From positions 24,303,318 to 24,367,317 of the forward strand of contig OY754969.1 in the NCBI GenBank assembly GCA_963576475.1: 64,000 nt of DNA, written 5' to 3'. Below, in pieces: positions 1 through 10,324 of the stretch. The notes beneath the pieces were generated by a model. The model ran no database searches. It was given only the letters and a program-made list of their open reading frames with translations, and had not been told where the DNA came from. Source of the stretch: Molanna angustata. Lineage: Eukaryota > Arthropoda > Insecta > Trichoptera > Molannidae. The position numbers were made by a program, and so were the translations under genes. Numbering within the stretch: the first letter of the stretch is position 1; each line of letters starts with the position of its first letter.

Positions 1-189
1 AAACACATAAACTTCCACAAGATTATCATAATATAGATAAATTATGATCCGAGGAGTTCATTACAATCTGTTTTAGTAAAGAGATAGATAGGTAGGTACC
101 TATATAATATATTAAAAAAGTAACAACATTGTTGGGAAAAATCGATTTTAATTATTTAGCCAACAATGGATGATTATCTTAATTTATAT

Positions 190-500
190 TCATCTATGCC
201 ATCTATTTCTTAATAGATGGCGTTACAAAAAAAGGTTTCTTCGTTACTTTATAGATGGCAATAGTATTATTCCTTATTTTCAGGTGAATTGTTATATGTA
301 CATTATTCAAATACCTATATAAAACTAAAAAGGCATAATTGGTGGTAATTGGTGCGCAAGCGCAACGTTCACGTAAAGTGATCACGTAAACCAGCCGCTG
401 ACAGGTCGTAAGCCCTGTAGGCGCCATGATTTCCTGGTTCTTCTATAATATCCCAACTTCGTCTCTATTGAGATGGTAAAAAAGTTTGTCAATGAAATTA
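190..500 (-). repeat. Interspersed repeat family A, copy 1
   Basis: Read on the minus strand this block runs from an ATCTCAATAGAGACGAA segment, through CCTGTCAGCGGCTGGTTTAC, to two GCCATCTAT segments. The same order of blocks recurs on the plus strand at 31077-31195 and at 44955-45075 plus 48035-48130. No protein of known type is encoded; the 74-residue open frame here lies inside the repeat. Class is unknown, and a non-autonomous DNA element or an old LINE untranslated region are both possible. The repeat status is seen directly from the other copies. Confidence 0.6.
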
Positions 501-546
501 ATAATTTTATTATAAAAAACTTCGATAAATAATAATAACCTTTGTA

Positions 547-845
547 ATCATTCATTCATACCATCACGGCATATCCCACAATGTGGAGTAACCAGCAAAA
601 GGTGTGTGGGTGTGCTTTGCCTTATAAAAGGGAGCACAACATATCTGTGTATACCCACAAACCAGTCTCGTCTCACCTAAAAAGGCACTATATTCAGAAT
701 GGGTGGTGAACCTCATTGCTGAACTATGTGAGATGCTATTGTTGACTGTTGTATTTTCGATTACCCGGCTCTTACGGGACACTCGAAAACAATAATAGAA
801 AAGAGTGGAAGCACTATTCTAAGCCGGTGCCTCACAGCTAAAACA
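547..845 (-). mobile_element. SINE-like element with RTE-type 3' end, copy 1
   Basis: On the minus strand the element starts near TGAGGCACCGGCTTAGAATA and ends in GCCGTGATGGTATGAATGA, a short GAAT-type tandem tail. The last 40 or so bases resemble the 3' end of the RTE LINE at 35174-36541 (GGCGTGATGGTATGTATG). Related copies lie at 22838-23027 (-) and 56278-56460 (+). No open frame of any family is present. A non-autonomous retroposon that borrows the RTE tail is the best explanation. The 5' head is not recognisably tRNA, 5S or 7SL. Confidence 0.55.
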
Positions 846-2050
846 TGAAGTTATAAAATAAAATAAAATTAAGGGGAAGCAACAGGCAGCAGTGATCCTC
901 CCCTCCACACGGTTACAAGGGGGCCCTGGCTTGCGCTAGGGCAAACGCTTCCCAGGCCGTCGGCGCCTCGAGTCAGTAATAAAATATAGTCAAATGTTAA
1001 AATAAAAATAGCAGGTTACGAGACGTACGACGACCTGAGGAGCTCTTACTTTCTTTAGGCTTCAGTCTGAAAGAGGCCTCTCCAGTCACATAAATTTGGA
1101 GCCAAAAGATTTACAAAACTTTTACCTACCGTGTGGCGGGCGTCTACGTCGAGAGACAATTCGAATGTCAGTTGGTTAAAAATTAACTACTGTGTCAAAT
1201 AAAACGGTAATTGTTTACAAGAACTGTCCCTGGCCGATCTTAATAATTTTTATATCAATAGATAGATAAACGCGTATATATTACGGGAAAAATAAAAACT
1301 TTTGGCGGTGAAGCTTTAAAAAAATAAAATAAACTTACGAAAAATGTATGGAAACTTATATTACGATTTGTTAGTTTTCTAACACAATTTAAACTTTCGA
1401 AAGTCACCGATAGGTGGCAATTCTGCCTCCAAACCTCTAGCGCTCTGAAAACAAATTACGAACAATGATAAAATTGCAATTTTCACATTCACACCCGTGG
1501 AATATATTATATTCCATTAAAATTATTGTAATCACATATTAATATAACGATATTCTTATATTCAAAACATGATTTTTAAGTAAAAAATAAGCACCAATAT
1601 CAAAAAAAAATTAACACACATCTAACTGAATAACAAATTAACACACATCTAACACACATCTAACTGAATAACCTTTGTAATCACAATATTTATATTAGGT
1701 TTATAGTAAAAGTATATCAAGTTTACAAACATACAATCAAATATCTTCCCTATTAGAGGCTGGAAGAGAGAACTGAAATACACACTGTAATATCCCGACA
1801 TACGTTTTTTGATTCATCGCTTCACACAATCTCTTCTATAACTCCCATAATTTAAATTCCCGTTTATATGATCATGACAATTTTTTCTGTACCATTATTT
1901 TCAGCTTTGCATCCTTCTTTGTCTGACATTCATTAATCATTGTTTCTATGGGTCTGTACCATCAAAGTTCACAATATCTCTTTTAATTTTGCATTGTTGT
2001 CTAATCTTCATTTCTTTTCCAATCATAAATCGTAAAAAATAGTAAAAAAT
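846..2050. other. Unassigned intergenic block with a GC-richer patch
   Basis: From about 885 to 1180 the base composition is clearly richer in G and C than its surroundings, with GGGGGCCCTGGCTTGCGCTA and a CTTCAGTCTGAAAGAGGCCT segment. This suggests an old element or untranslated region, but no family is recognised. Near 1612-1673 a short direct repeat of the unit AACACACATCTAACTGAATA occurs. The rest is plain AT-rich sequence with no supported gene. Confidence 0.4.
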
Positions 2051-2057
2051 CATTAAC

Positions 2058-2282
2058 AGGTGTGTTCAAAAACTCGAAAAAGTAAAAGGCGCTAAGGTGT
2101 TAGTTAGCGCATTTCAAGGTTTGGTGAATTTTTTTATGAAAAAATGGTCCACAGGTATTCCCATAAGGAATCTACGGAACAATGTGGAGCAGATACTCCA
2201 GATTCCAGATGAATTTTTCTCCGATAAAAAGGTTGGAATGCAGCTGATGCTCGCCCACAAGACGAAACTTCTGTCATGTTAA
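2058..2282 (+). other. Possible terminal coding exon or unknown TE fragment
   Basis: An open frame runs from an AG acceptor-like site (ATCATTAACAG) at about 2059 through a sequence of ordinary protein-like composition to TAA at 2280-2282. It contains segments such as EKVKGAKVLVSAFQG and TGIPIRNLRNNVEQILQIPD. An AATAAA signal follows near 2358. It has fewer low-complexity codons than the random frames around it. No domain is recognised and no partner exon was found, so it may be a relic of a transposon protein or chance. The GTG at 2097 is not a real start. Confidence 0.22.
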
Positions 2283-4920
2283 TCATTCCAATTAATATTC
2301 ATTTTACCAATTTTAAATAACTTCTGGACCCTTATTGAATATATCGTGACTAAATTCAATAAAATTTCGTTAAAATTACCATATGCAAAAGGTACTTCTA
2401 TTTTTATTTTTATCGTAATCATAAATTGATAATTAAAATATTATGTGCCTATATCGTTATGTACAATTTTATTCTGCCTATATCGTTATAAATAATTAAT
2501 TAACAAACTTTTACGATATAATGCTATGAGGTAAGCGCCCTTGAGGTGAGGTTATCACAAAAACGGCGTTATAAAAATCATCCTAATTTATTTATTATTA
2601 TTTATTTATGTCTCATATATCATTATACGATTTCATAATCGCATTTATTTCAAAGGTTTTATTCTAAGATACATATCCAAGAGTATTATGTCAAACTGAC
2701 AAAATGGCGGTGTTATATTGAAAAAATATTTTCTTTAAGAATATTTACATTATTATTATCTATAATAATCATAATGTTTTCACCAAAACGCTAATTTATA
2801 CTTGAAAATATATTATATTTGTATAAATACGTATTTATATATTTTAAGTAAACAGATATTTGCGTACAGACTGCACTCTTTGACAAATCTATCGTCGGAA
2901 AATTAGTACGAAAAATATAATTATTGAAATATTTTAATAAAAAAATGTGTAAATAAACAAACCACGAGTCTTGCCACCTTTCGTTGGCTAGGTGCTGAGC
3001 ACATACTTAAAAATTATTAATGTTCTCCATACTTTACATTGTTTTAATAATTTAGTGTCATACCCTGTACCTGTACCATAATTTATTAATGTATCAAAAA
3101 AAAATTGTATACTTTTTGTTTACACTAGATGTATTAATTTTTGTATTTTTTTACGTCTAAATAAAAGTTACTATTATTATTATTATAATAATATTAACAA
3201 TTTTTTTAGAGTGATTCATGTGTCAGGTATACTCATACATGCAAGCACATAAATTTGATTTTTAGATGCTCTTATTTTTCGAGAAAGCGTGAGACAAACG
3301 CACACACACACCCTTATACACTCACACACACATACACACACGCACACTTTTAATCTGAATTGACACCGCTTTAAAAAAAATATCAATGATTTGGTATGCT
3401 TTTCCAAAAAAAATGCATTTGGAACTAACCTTGATAATTCTAGTGTTAAAAAATGTGATGCAGAAAGCTTGAATGTGTAACAAACAAAAAATACAACATA
3501 AAAATGAGTAAAATGATATTTAGGATGAAAAAAATTGAATATAACAACCAATAAGACTTATTTGTATTGATATATTGTAAAAAATAGGCAGTTAGGTACT
3601 ACTCTTTATTTTACCACGTTATTTCATGTTTGTCTCGGAAATATTAGTGTGAATTAAAAATACTTAACCGCGGTATAATAAGTGAGCCAGTAGGTATAAT
3701 GACGAAGAGCGAGAAATTTGCATTGTGCATTTTTGGCCCTTGTCCCATAGGAAGTATCCCCCATCCCCCTCCCCCTCCCTATCCTTCAGTATAATTCTAA
3801 CCCATATTTCTCCACTACGCACCCCTTCAATGGCCACGTGGATGTTCTGCTCTGAAATATTTCACTGGAATTTCCGGCGGCTATATGGAAAAAGTTACAT
3901 TTACAGTGTGATTATTTTTCGACTTTTCTTTTCATATTTTATTTCAAGTAGGTACAAAGGTATTTTTTTATTGATTAGATTTATTGTGGTTTTTTGCCAA
4001 TTGTTACTTGTTTACAACGAATCAGAGTAAAAAAAGTAATTGCTTTATTATTTTTGGCTATATCACAATCTTATTGCCATAGTAGGTACTGTATTGTATA
4101 TTATCATCAGCTCTGGTTGGTTAGAAACAAATTTAATGATGTTTGGCAACAAACCCGCCAGTGTACGAGTTATGAGTACAAGAAGATAAAATTTTATTTA
4201 TTTCAAAAATTATCTTTGTTAGCGTTATTATATAAAATCATTGTGATTAATAAATACCCTAAAAATATACATTTTAATGTAAAATTGTATGTGTGTTTAT
4301 GGGAGGGAGGAGTAAATTTTTCTCACGGCCACTGCACAGATCCGTCGAAGATCCGCACATACAATAAAAGAATTAGAGGGAACTTTGGCTCTTAGTATCA
4401 GGCAGACACGACGCAGAGGATATTTTTCACCCATAACTTTCGACCCATTCTTTATTTTGCTCTAAGTATATTTGTGATATTTTTTAATATTATTTATTTT
4501 TATTTTCATTGTTGTTGTGATATTATCACTTTTTATATACGATTGATGTTGGCATCAAGTAAAACAGTGTCACTGTCTCTAGATGCATTGACCCCGGCAC
4601 AGTTTTTTGCCTAGTGGGGCATTGTAGATTCAATAATTATTGTGATGTCATTGTATGAATAAACAAATAAACACAGAATAGTATAATATGTTTATAGTAT
4701 GTATATTTTTAGGCACTGTATATTTCTTGATGAACTTAGTTAATTCTAAATTCACACCTTGGTTTATGGCATAATGCAAAAGCATAACAAGTTTTGAATC
4801 ATTTCTAAGTCATCTCTTATTATCTTTATTTACAACTAAAATCGTTTGAGTTTTGCTGTATTTGCATCCTCCTGTACATGGTGTCTAGGTCTGTAGAACG
4901 ACGGGCTACGAAAGAATTCG
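2283..4920. other. AT-rich block without a supported gene
   Basis: This is AT-rich sequence with scattered homopolymers and a CA-rich microsatellite at about 3299-3350 (CACACA runs broken by TTATACACTC). The open frames at 3216-3551, 3725-4030 and 3994-4395 show no family features. The first spans the CA microsatellite and yields a Val/Cys repeat on the minus strand. A slightly GC-richer patch lies at about 4305-4420. Confidence 0.4.
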
Positions 4921-4950
4921 GTGAATCTTTATGGCATTATTTTATTTTCA

Positions 4951-5145
4951 GGCCTCAGTAGTAAATACACCATAAAAACTCTAATTGAAATGTCCGAATT
5001 CGGTCGCAGACGAGAATACTGGGAGAATATTAATACATTTGTGTTTTGGAAGATCAATATCTCGGCCTCTTATTTCATCGGAGTATTATCGATATGTATG
5101 TACAATAAACACTTGGGTGGGGAACAAATGTATGAAAGAAAATAA
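4951..5145 (+). other. Weak exon candidate after a good splice acceptor
   Basis: A polypyrimidine tract ending TTTATTTTCAG at about 4941-4951 is followed by an open frame of about 60 codons beginning GLSSKYTIKTLIEMSEFGRR and closing with TAA at 5145. No domain or paralogous exon was found in the window. It could be an exon of an unseen gene, a pseudo-exon or chance. Confidence 0.15.
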
Positions 5146-5664
5146 ATTGTCTTAAACAAAATGCAATAGTGAAAAACGTTGCCATATGACGAATCATATT
5201 TACATATAAAGGATCGTAACAATAAAATATGTTTTGTCTCCGTATTGAATATTCTATATTTGCATATAAAGCAATTAGCATGTTACCTACTTATAATATT
5301 TGAATAAATCAAAAGTTCGTTTCAAGTTTCAATATATTTGATAAAACATAATTAATTAAAGTACGTAGTTGTACCTACATTGTTTATTAAGGTATCAAAT
5401 AATTGGAACAAAAATCCCCTTTGCTCTCAAATTGTAGCATAATACTATTAGATGCTATTTAGGCTTTAATTAAGCTTTCTCTTATTAATTCGTTTACAGA
5501 TAATTAAATGAGTATTTTTTGTCCTCAAAAACGAGTATAAATGATACAAGCATAAGTGCTTTTGCTAGACACAGCGAGCATCATTTGAAGCAACAAATAG
5601 CGAAATAAAGTGCTTAGGCTTGTACAATAATAATAATAATAATTTTAGTGAATAAATAAATTAA
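5146..5664. other. AT-rich block, nothing recognised
   Basis: No supported gene. A short ATA trinucleotide run (ataataataata) lies at 5628-5640. Confidence 0.4.
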
Positions 5665-5745
5665 TGTAGCTTCTCGGGCAACTAACAGGTAGTTTGTCAA
5701 ATAATTATTAAACACTCACCTAATAAACAAACAAGAAGTTGTATG
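5665..5745 (-). mobile_element. 3' fragment of tRNA-derived SINE family H
   Basis: The plus-strand text TTCTCGGGCAACTAACAGGT followed by TTTGTCAAATAATTATTAAACAC matches the 3' region of the fuller SINE at 6296-6500. Only the tail-proximal part is present. Confidence 0.5.
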
Positions 5746-6295
5746 ATACAAGATCTCGGCTCATTTTCATATATTTACTCATGCTTGTTGATTAAAACTT
5801 TGCTGCTTTGAATGTTTTTTAAAAAAAATTAAAAAATGGATTTTTTTTTATTTATTTTATAGAATAAAACAGCAAATAAGAAAAATTTATACAAATATAC
5901 AGCGATCATTTTTATATTGACAATTAAAGTACTCTAAAATATATATCATACACACTTGTTTACAATTTTGAAAATATTTTAACAATTTTGAAAACACGAT
6001 GGGAAAGGAGAGAGGTAGGGAGGGGAGTGGAGGGAAGCATCGACCACTAGAAACTCATTTTATAATTTATACCCCACGTGTCTCAATGTATGGATAATAC
6101 GTATTTAAATTATATTGAATAAATTTAAATTAAATTAAAGGGGCACAATTAAAAAGGTAAATATGCGCACAACAAAACAGACTTCAATGAGTAAACGAAA
6201 ATACATTCTTAATTTAATAACCTTCTCTTGATTCTGTGGCTTTCTTTCAAATGCTTGCGTATGAGGGCAAACGCAGAATAAATTTCTTATTTCTA

Positions 6296-6500
6296 ATTGC
6301 TTCTCCGGCAACTAACAGGCACTATGTCAAATATTAATTAAACACATACCCAATAACTAGTTGCCATTTTCTGGAGATATTTGTCCCTTACAGATCCAGA
6401 CTGAAAACACATTTAAATACTGTGTCTTTACCTGGAATCGAACCCGGGACCTTTTATTCAGGTGTCAGTTTTCTAAGTAACTGAGCCACGAAGGCTGACA
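6296..6500 (-). mobile_element. tRNA-derived SINE, family H, near full length
   Basis: On the minus strand there is an internal RNA polymerase III promoter: box A GTGGCTCAGTTACTTAG (6473-6489) and box B GGGTTCGATTCC (6434-6445), at tRNA-like spacing. Downstream lies a shared body, TTTTCAGTCTGGATCTGTAA. Other copies are at 5665-5745, 55570-55765 and 55977-56135. A functional tRNA gene is excluded because no acceptor stem or paired T-arm is kept and the family body continues downstream. Confidence 0.7.
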
Positions 6501-6904
6501 TTATTTGCTCATTTATAAACGGCTTAAATTGCCTTTAACATACATACATAAAAACACATATTGATGATAAAAATATGTAGAATAAAAAAAAAAATTTATA
6601 CATTTGGTATACACTTGGCAAAAAAAACTTAAAAATAAACAGTAAAACAATAAATTAAAAAAATATAGATGTAAGCATACATAAAAAAGATATACATATT
6701 GACTAAAAGTAAACCAAAACATTAAATAAAAAAGTATTATAAAACAAAAAATAGCAGTAGAAACAGTGTCATTTAAATAATGTGTAAAACAAGATCTTCG
6801 TCAGATATTATTTTGTGCTCTTGGTGGTTCAAATACATTTTCCCAATATATAGATGAGTCATAACATACGGTAGTTTTGGCACTTGAAAAAGACGGAAAG
6901 AAAA

Positions 6905-7155
6905 CTATGTATTTCGTTAAGAGATAGAAAACCTCACTTGTGGATAAAAGAGAAAACCAAAATAACCGACGTTGTCGAAAAGGTTGCCAAGCAGAAGTGG
7001 AGCTGGGCAGGGCATGTCGCCCGAACCACAGACTCCAGATGGACAAAGAAAGTGACCTAGAACGGGCAAAAGAAGTATTGGAAGGCCTCAAACAAGGTGG
7101 TCTGATGGTGTAAGACGAGTGGCTGGAGGCGGATGGATGCGGTCTGCCCAAAATA
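6905..7155 (+). pseudogene. RTE-like LINE 3' fragment, decayed
   Basis: Reading with frameshifts gives VSLRDRK, a VEKVAKQKWSWAGHVAR-like segment, and terminal KRS/RPQTRWSDGV and GWMRSAQ segments. This matches the C-terminal part of the RT protein at 45161-47986 (LRDRIRNEE, WQWAGHIARQ, RPQKRWSDDI). The closest local relative is the fragment at 41036-41384. Stops and indels make it non-coding. The (GAA)n tail is missing. Confidence 0.65.
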
Positions 7156-8215
7156 ATATTTATGTAACATCATAAAATTCACTCATTACACTACTAATAC
7201 GTTTTACCACTAAATCACACCAAGAATGAAATAAACATCAAATCGTGGTCTGTTTTTTAATCGAAAAAAAAATATCTTACTACAAATGAATGTAAGTATT
7301 GGTAAGTACATTATGTATTGTAGATATCTAAATAAAATGTTATGAATGTTTTAAAAAATCTATTTGATCAATCAAAAGATAAAGTGAATTACACACAATT
7401 ACTTGAATATATTCAAAGCAATTGGAGGCCCAACTTTAGTAGTTGTTCATGAAATAAATAATTTATGTAAAATTAGGCAAAGCGTTTTTGAATTTTTCAT
7501 TACATTTGTCATAATATAACTCTCGTTTATTTAATACGAAAGCGTTGCTGGAGGATTTTCGTATCAACAAATTGCGCACGTCAACGAAACGGTGACAATT
7601 CATCAGATGGGCCCGTGATGTTCACTGTTCACATACCGGTTTTAATATTTACAACAAAGATAAACGGAAAAGATACACACAAACCCACGTATCTTGGAAC
7701 TGCCGGTCTGTCAAGAGATGGGAGGGATACAGCCGTGTCCGAGGGAACTAGACAAATGGGCGGCCTGTGGTAGATACGTCACGAAACACGAAAGAGACAT
7801 AATATTCCAAAAGACAAAATAAAACGACACAAATGAACAGGATGACGTTTCCTGGCACAATATTATCACACATCATAGACAAATCATTTTGTAAATGCCC
7901 GATTTTACCGTCGTTTGTAAATATTATTAATTCATTTTATCATTTGTCGACACAGACGAAAACATTCCGATACATTTAATGTAGTAATCTTGATTCCTAG
8001 TGGTTATTAAAGTTGAAATTTAAGTATATTTTTACGAACGATAGAAAATATAGTCAGCATAGTTTATAATCATTATGTAGCTATTTAACTAATTTTACTT
8101 TTTTTTTATTTTATTATAATTTACGGCTTAATAGCCTTTTACATATACAAATAAAACAGAATTTTAACATGATTATTCACACAAAAACAGATTATATTAA
8201 AAAAAAAGAATTATT
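7156..8215. other. AT-rich block, no gene recognised
   Basis: No coding or repeat signature was found. Composition is slightly less AT-rich at about 7540-7830, with no recognised family. Confidence 0.35.
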
Positions 8216-8219
8216 TAAA

Positions 8220-8515
8220 AAAAGTGGGTTGTACCCAACACTAAACTCTCCACACCTAGTGAGTGTTTATTTTTTCTCCTTGAGAGGTTGACAATCTCTA
8301 AATGCATTATTATGAAGTACATTTCTACTAGATTCTTAAACAAATATAAGATTCCCAGAGGAGAAAAGATTTCATCACAAAAACATTGTCACGAAACACA
8401 TAGTGTGCACTCTCTACATGATAACCGTTGAGAAATTGATGCAAAAAAATACGCTTAAAAATTGTGAAATCATGAATCTCCACTATTCCATAGTGTGTAT
8501 GTGGAGAGTAAAAAT
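8220..8515 (+). repeat. Interspersed repeat family B, fullest copy
   Basis: The copy begins GTGGGTTGTACCCAACACTA AACTCTCCAC and ends with CTCTCCACnATTCCATAGT and GTGGAGAGTAAAAA, so both ends carry inverted CTCTCCAC motifs. Related copies lie at 15741-15980 and 16376-16512 (+) and at 14459-14645 (-). There is no coding capacity. The inverted ends suggest a non-autonomous DNA transposon. Confidence 0.55.
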
Positions 8516-9580
8516 AATAAATGCATATAACAAATAACTATAATATAAGAAAAATTATGTGATAACATGTACCTATATAAAAATCGAAGAAAACAATTCA
8601 ATCTTGGTTTCGTTAACAAGTGCAATGTATAGGTGTCTTTTATAAATACCAATTGAATCATTGAAGATATCTGTGTATTGATCATACTGATTCCCCAAAC
8701 TATGCAGTCTTTGCAAAGTTGAATAAGCTCGGTATACACTAGTGTTAGTGAGGAAATAAAATGGTGCGGTACTGCGTGTGACCATGGTCGGCACCCGCAA
8801 ATTTATAGCACTGAGCAAGTATGGGGTGTCAGTATGTAAGATTAATATTTTATATAAAAATAGCAGATCTGCAAAAATTCTTCTCTGTGCTAATGGCAAT
8901 AAATTAGTTAACAGCTTCATTAGACTAATATAATTAATATCTTCAAGCGGTATTCCAAATTTTAATTAATACATTTTAAATTAATTAAAAATGTATTGGT
9001 CATTAAAATTATTGTAATATTACAATTAAACATTGAATATCAAATCATCACAGAACTCGTGAAATAATATGTAAAAATTTTGAAAAAAAAAACATAGTAG
9101 AATTCATTTAATTTATTGGTGGATATGGTCAGTCTCGGCAAAATAGTGAAAATGCACAAAGTATCAACAAAAATTAATCAAAAATGTCGAATATTTTCAA
9201 AGTTGCGTATACCTACGCATACATTGGGTTTTTGTGACAAAATTTGATCTATTGGGATGTTAAAATTATGTCATTATATATTTAAAAATGTTTTGCATAA
9301 AAACAAAACAAATGAAATAAATAAAATTAGTTTGACAAAGAATAACCGGATTTGGTATAACAAAAAAAAACAGCAAAAAAAATATATGAAGTCGGTTAAA
9401 AAAATACTCTTTATATTATATCTAAGTCGCCAATTAATTTTTTAATAACAATAATTAATTACCGTCAAATATATATATTTAAAAATAAGAAAGAAGCGTT
9501 CAGATAAATATTCGAATTCATTGATGGTCCAAAAATTAATCTGCATTATTTTTTTAACACCTAGTTAATATTATAAGAAT
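8516..9580. other. AT-rich block, no gene recognised
   Basis: The overlapping minus-strand frames at 8470-8920 have no family features and partly overlap repeat B. The remainder is low-complexity AT-rich sequence. Confidence 0.35.
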
Positions 9581-9581
9581 G

Positions 9582-9592
9582 TGTTTATCACC
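9582..9592. repeat. Target-site duplication, left
   Basis: TGTTTATCACC is repeated exactly at 10314-10324 on the other side of the truncated LINE. Confidence 0.8.
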
Positions 9593-10313
9593 TTGGTCTT
9601 TGAAAAGAGTGAAAGCCGAACAGTGTGTCGAATAAAATTAGAGAGTGAATGGCTTGAACAAGTCGACGAGTATGTCAATCTGGGTAGTATGTTCCAACGG
9701 AATGGACGGCCTGATAAGGATATTGAAAGAAGAGTTATGGCAGGAAACAGAGTGAATGGAGCACTTAGACCAGTTATGAATGATCGCGACATATCAAAAG
9801 ATGCTAAAGTTGCCATTCATAACGCAATCGTTAGTGCCACCCCTGACGTATGCAAGTGAGACCTAGACATGGCAGAAGTCGCACGAAAGCAGAATAAATG
9901 CAGTTGAAATGAGATCGCTTAGAAGAATTTGTAACAGAACGATGTATGACAGAGTTCGAAATGAAGATACAAGGAAAGAATGTAAGATGAAGAAAGATGT
10001 AATTAACAGAATGAAAGTTAACACATTGAGATGGTTTGGCCACTTGGAGAGAATGACTGAAGAACGCCTGACGAAGAAAATATACAAAGCTGACAGGAAT
10101 GGAATAAGAGGTCGGGAGCGCCCAAGAAAAGGATGGCACGACCATGTAAACGATATTCTGAAAGATGGAAATGTAAGAAGCGTGAACAAAAGACGAACGT
10201 GTATAAGACGATGTATGAATGTTGATGAGGCGATGAATGTGTGTCAAGATAGAAAAATGTGTTGTTCGGTTCTCTATGCCTACCCCGTGTGATGGTATGT
10301 ATGTATGTGTGTA
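9593..10313 (+). mobile_element. 5'-truncated RTE-like LINE, (GTAT)n-tailed family, broken
   Basis: The reading frame matches residues 210-447 of the related copy at 35174-36517: EKSES, WLEQVDEYV, RRVMAGNRVNGALRP, NTLRWFGHLERM, GRERPRKGWHDHVN. It is a pseudogene. An extra base near 9830 shifts the frame, and the Trp of the ETWTWQK segment is TAG. The 3' end is GTGATGGTATGTATGTATGT. An 11-bp target-site duplication, TGTTTATCACC, flanks it at 9582-9592 and 10314-10324. This fixes both ends and shows target-primed insertion of a truncated copy. Confidence 0.88.
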
Positions 10314-10324
10314 TGTTTATCACC
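10314..10324. repeat. Target-site duplication, right
   Basis: Exact repeat of 9582-9592, directly after the (GTAT)n tail. Confidence 0.8.

Noticed and set aside
6434..6489. Candidate functional tRNA gene
   Set aside because: Only boxes A and B are preserved. Acceptor and T-arm pairing fail and the downstream body is repeated elsewhere, so it is a SINE.
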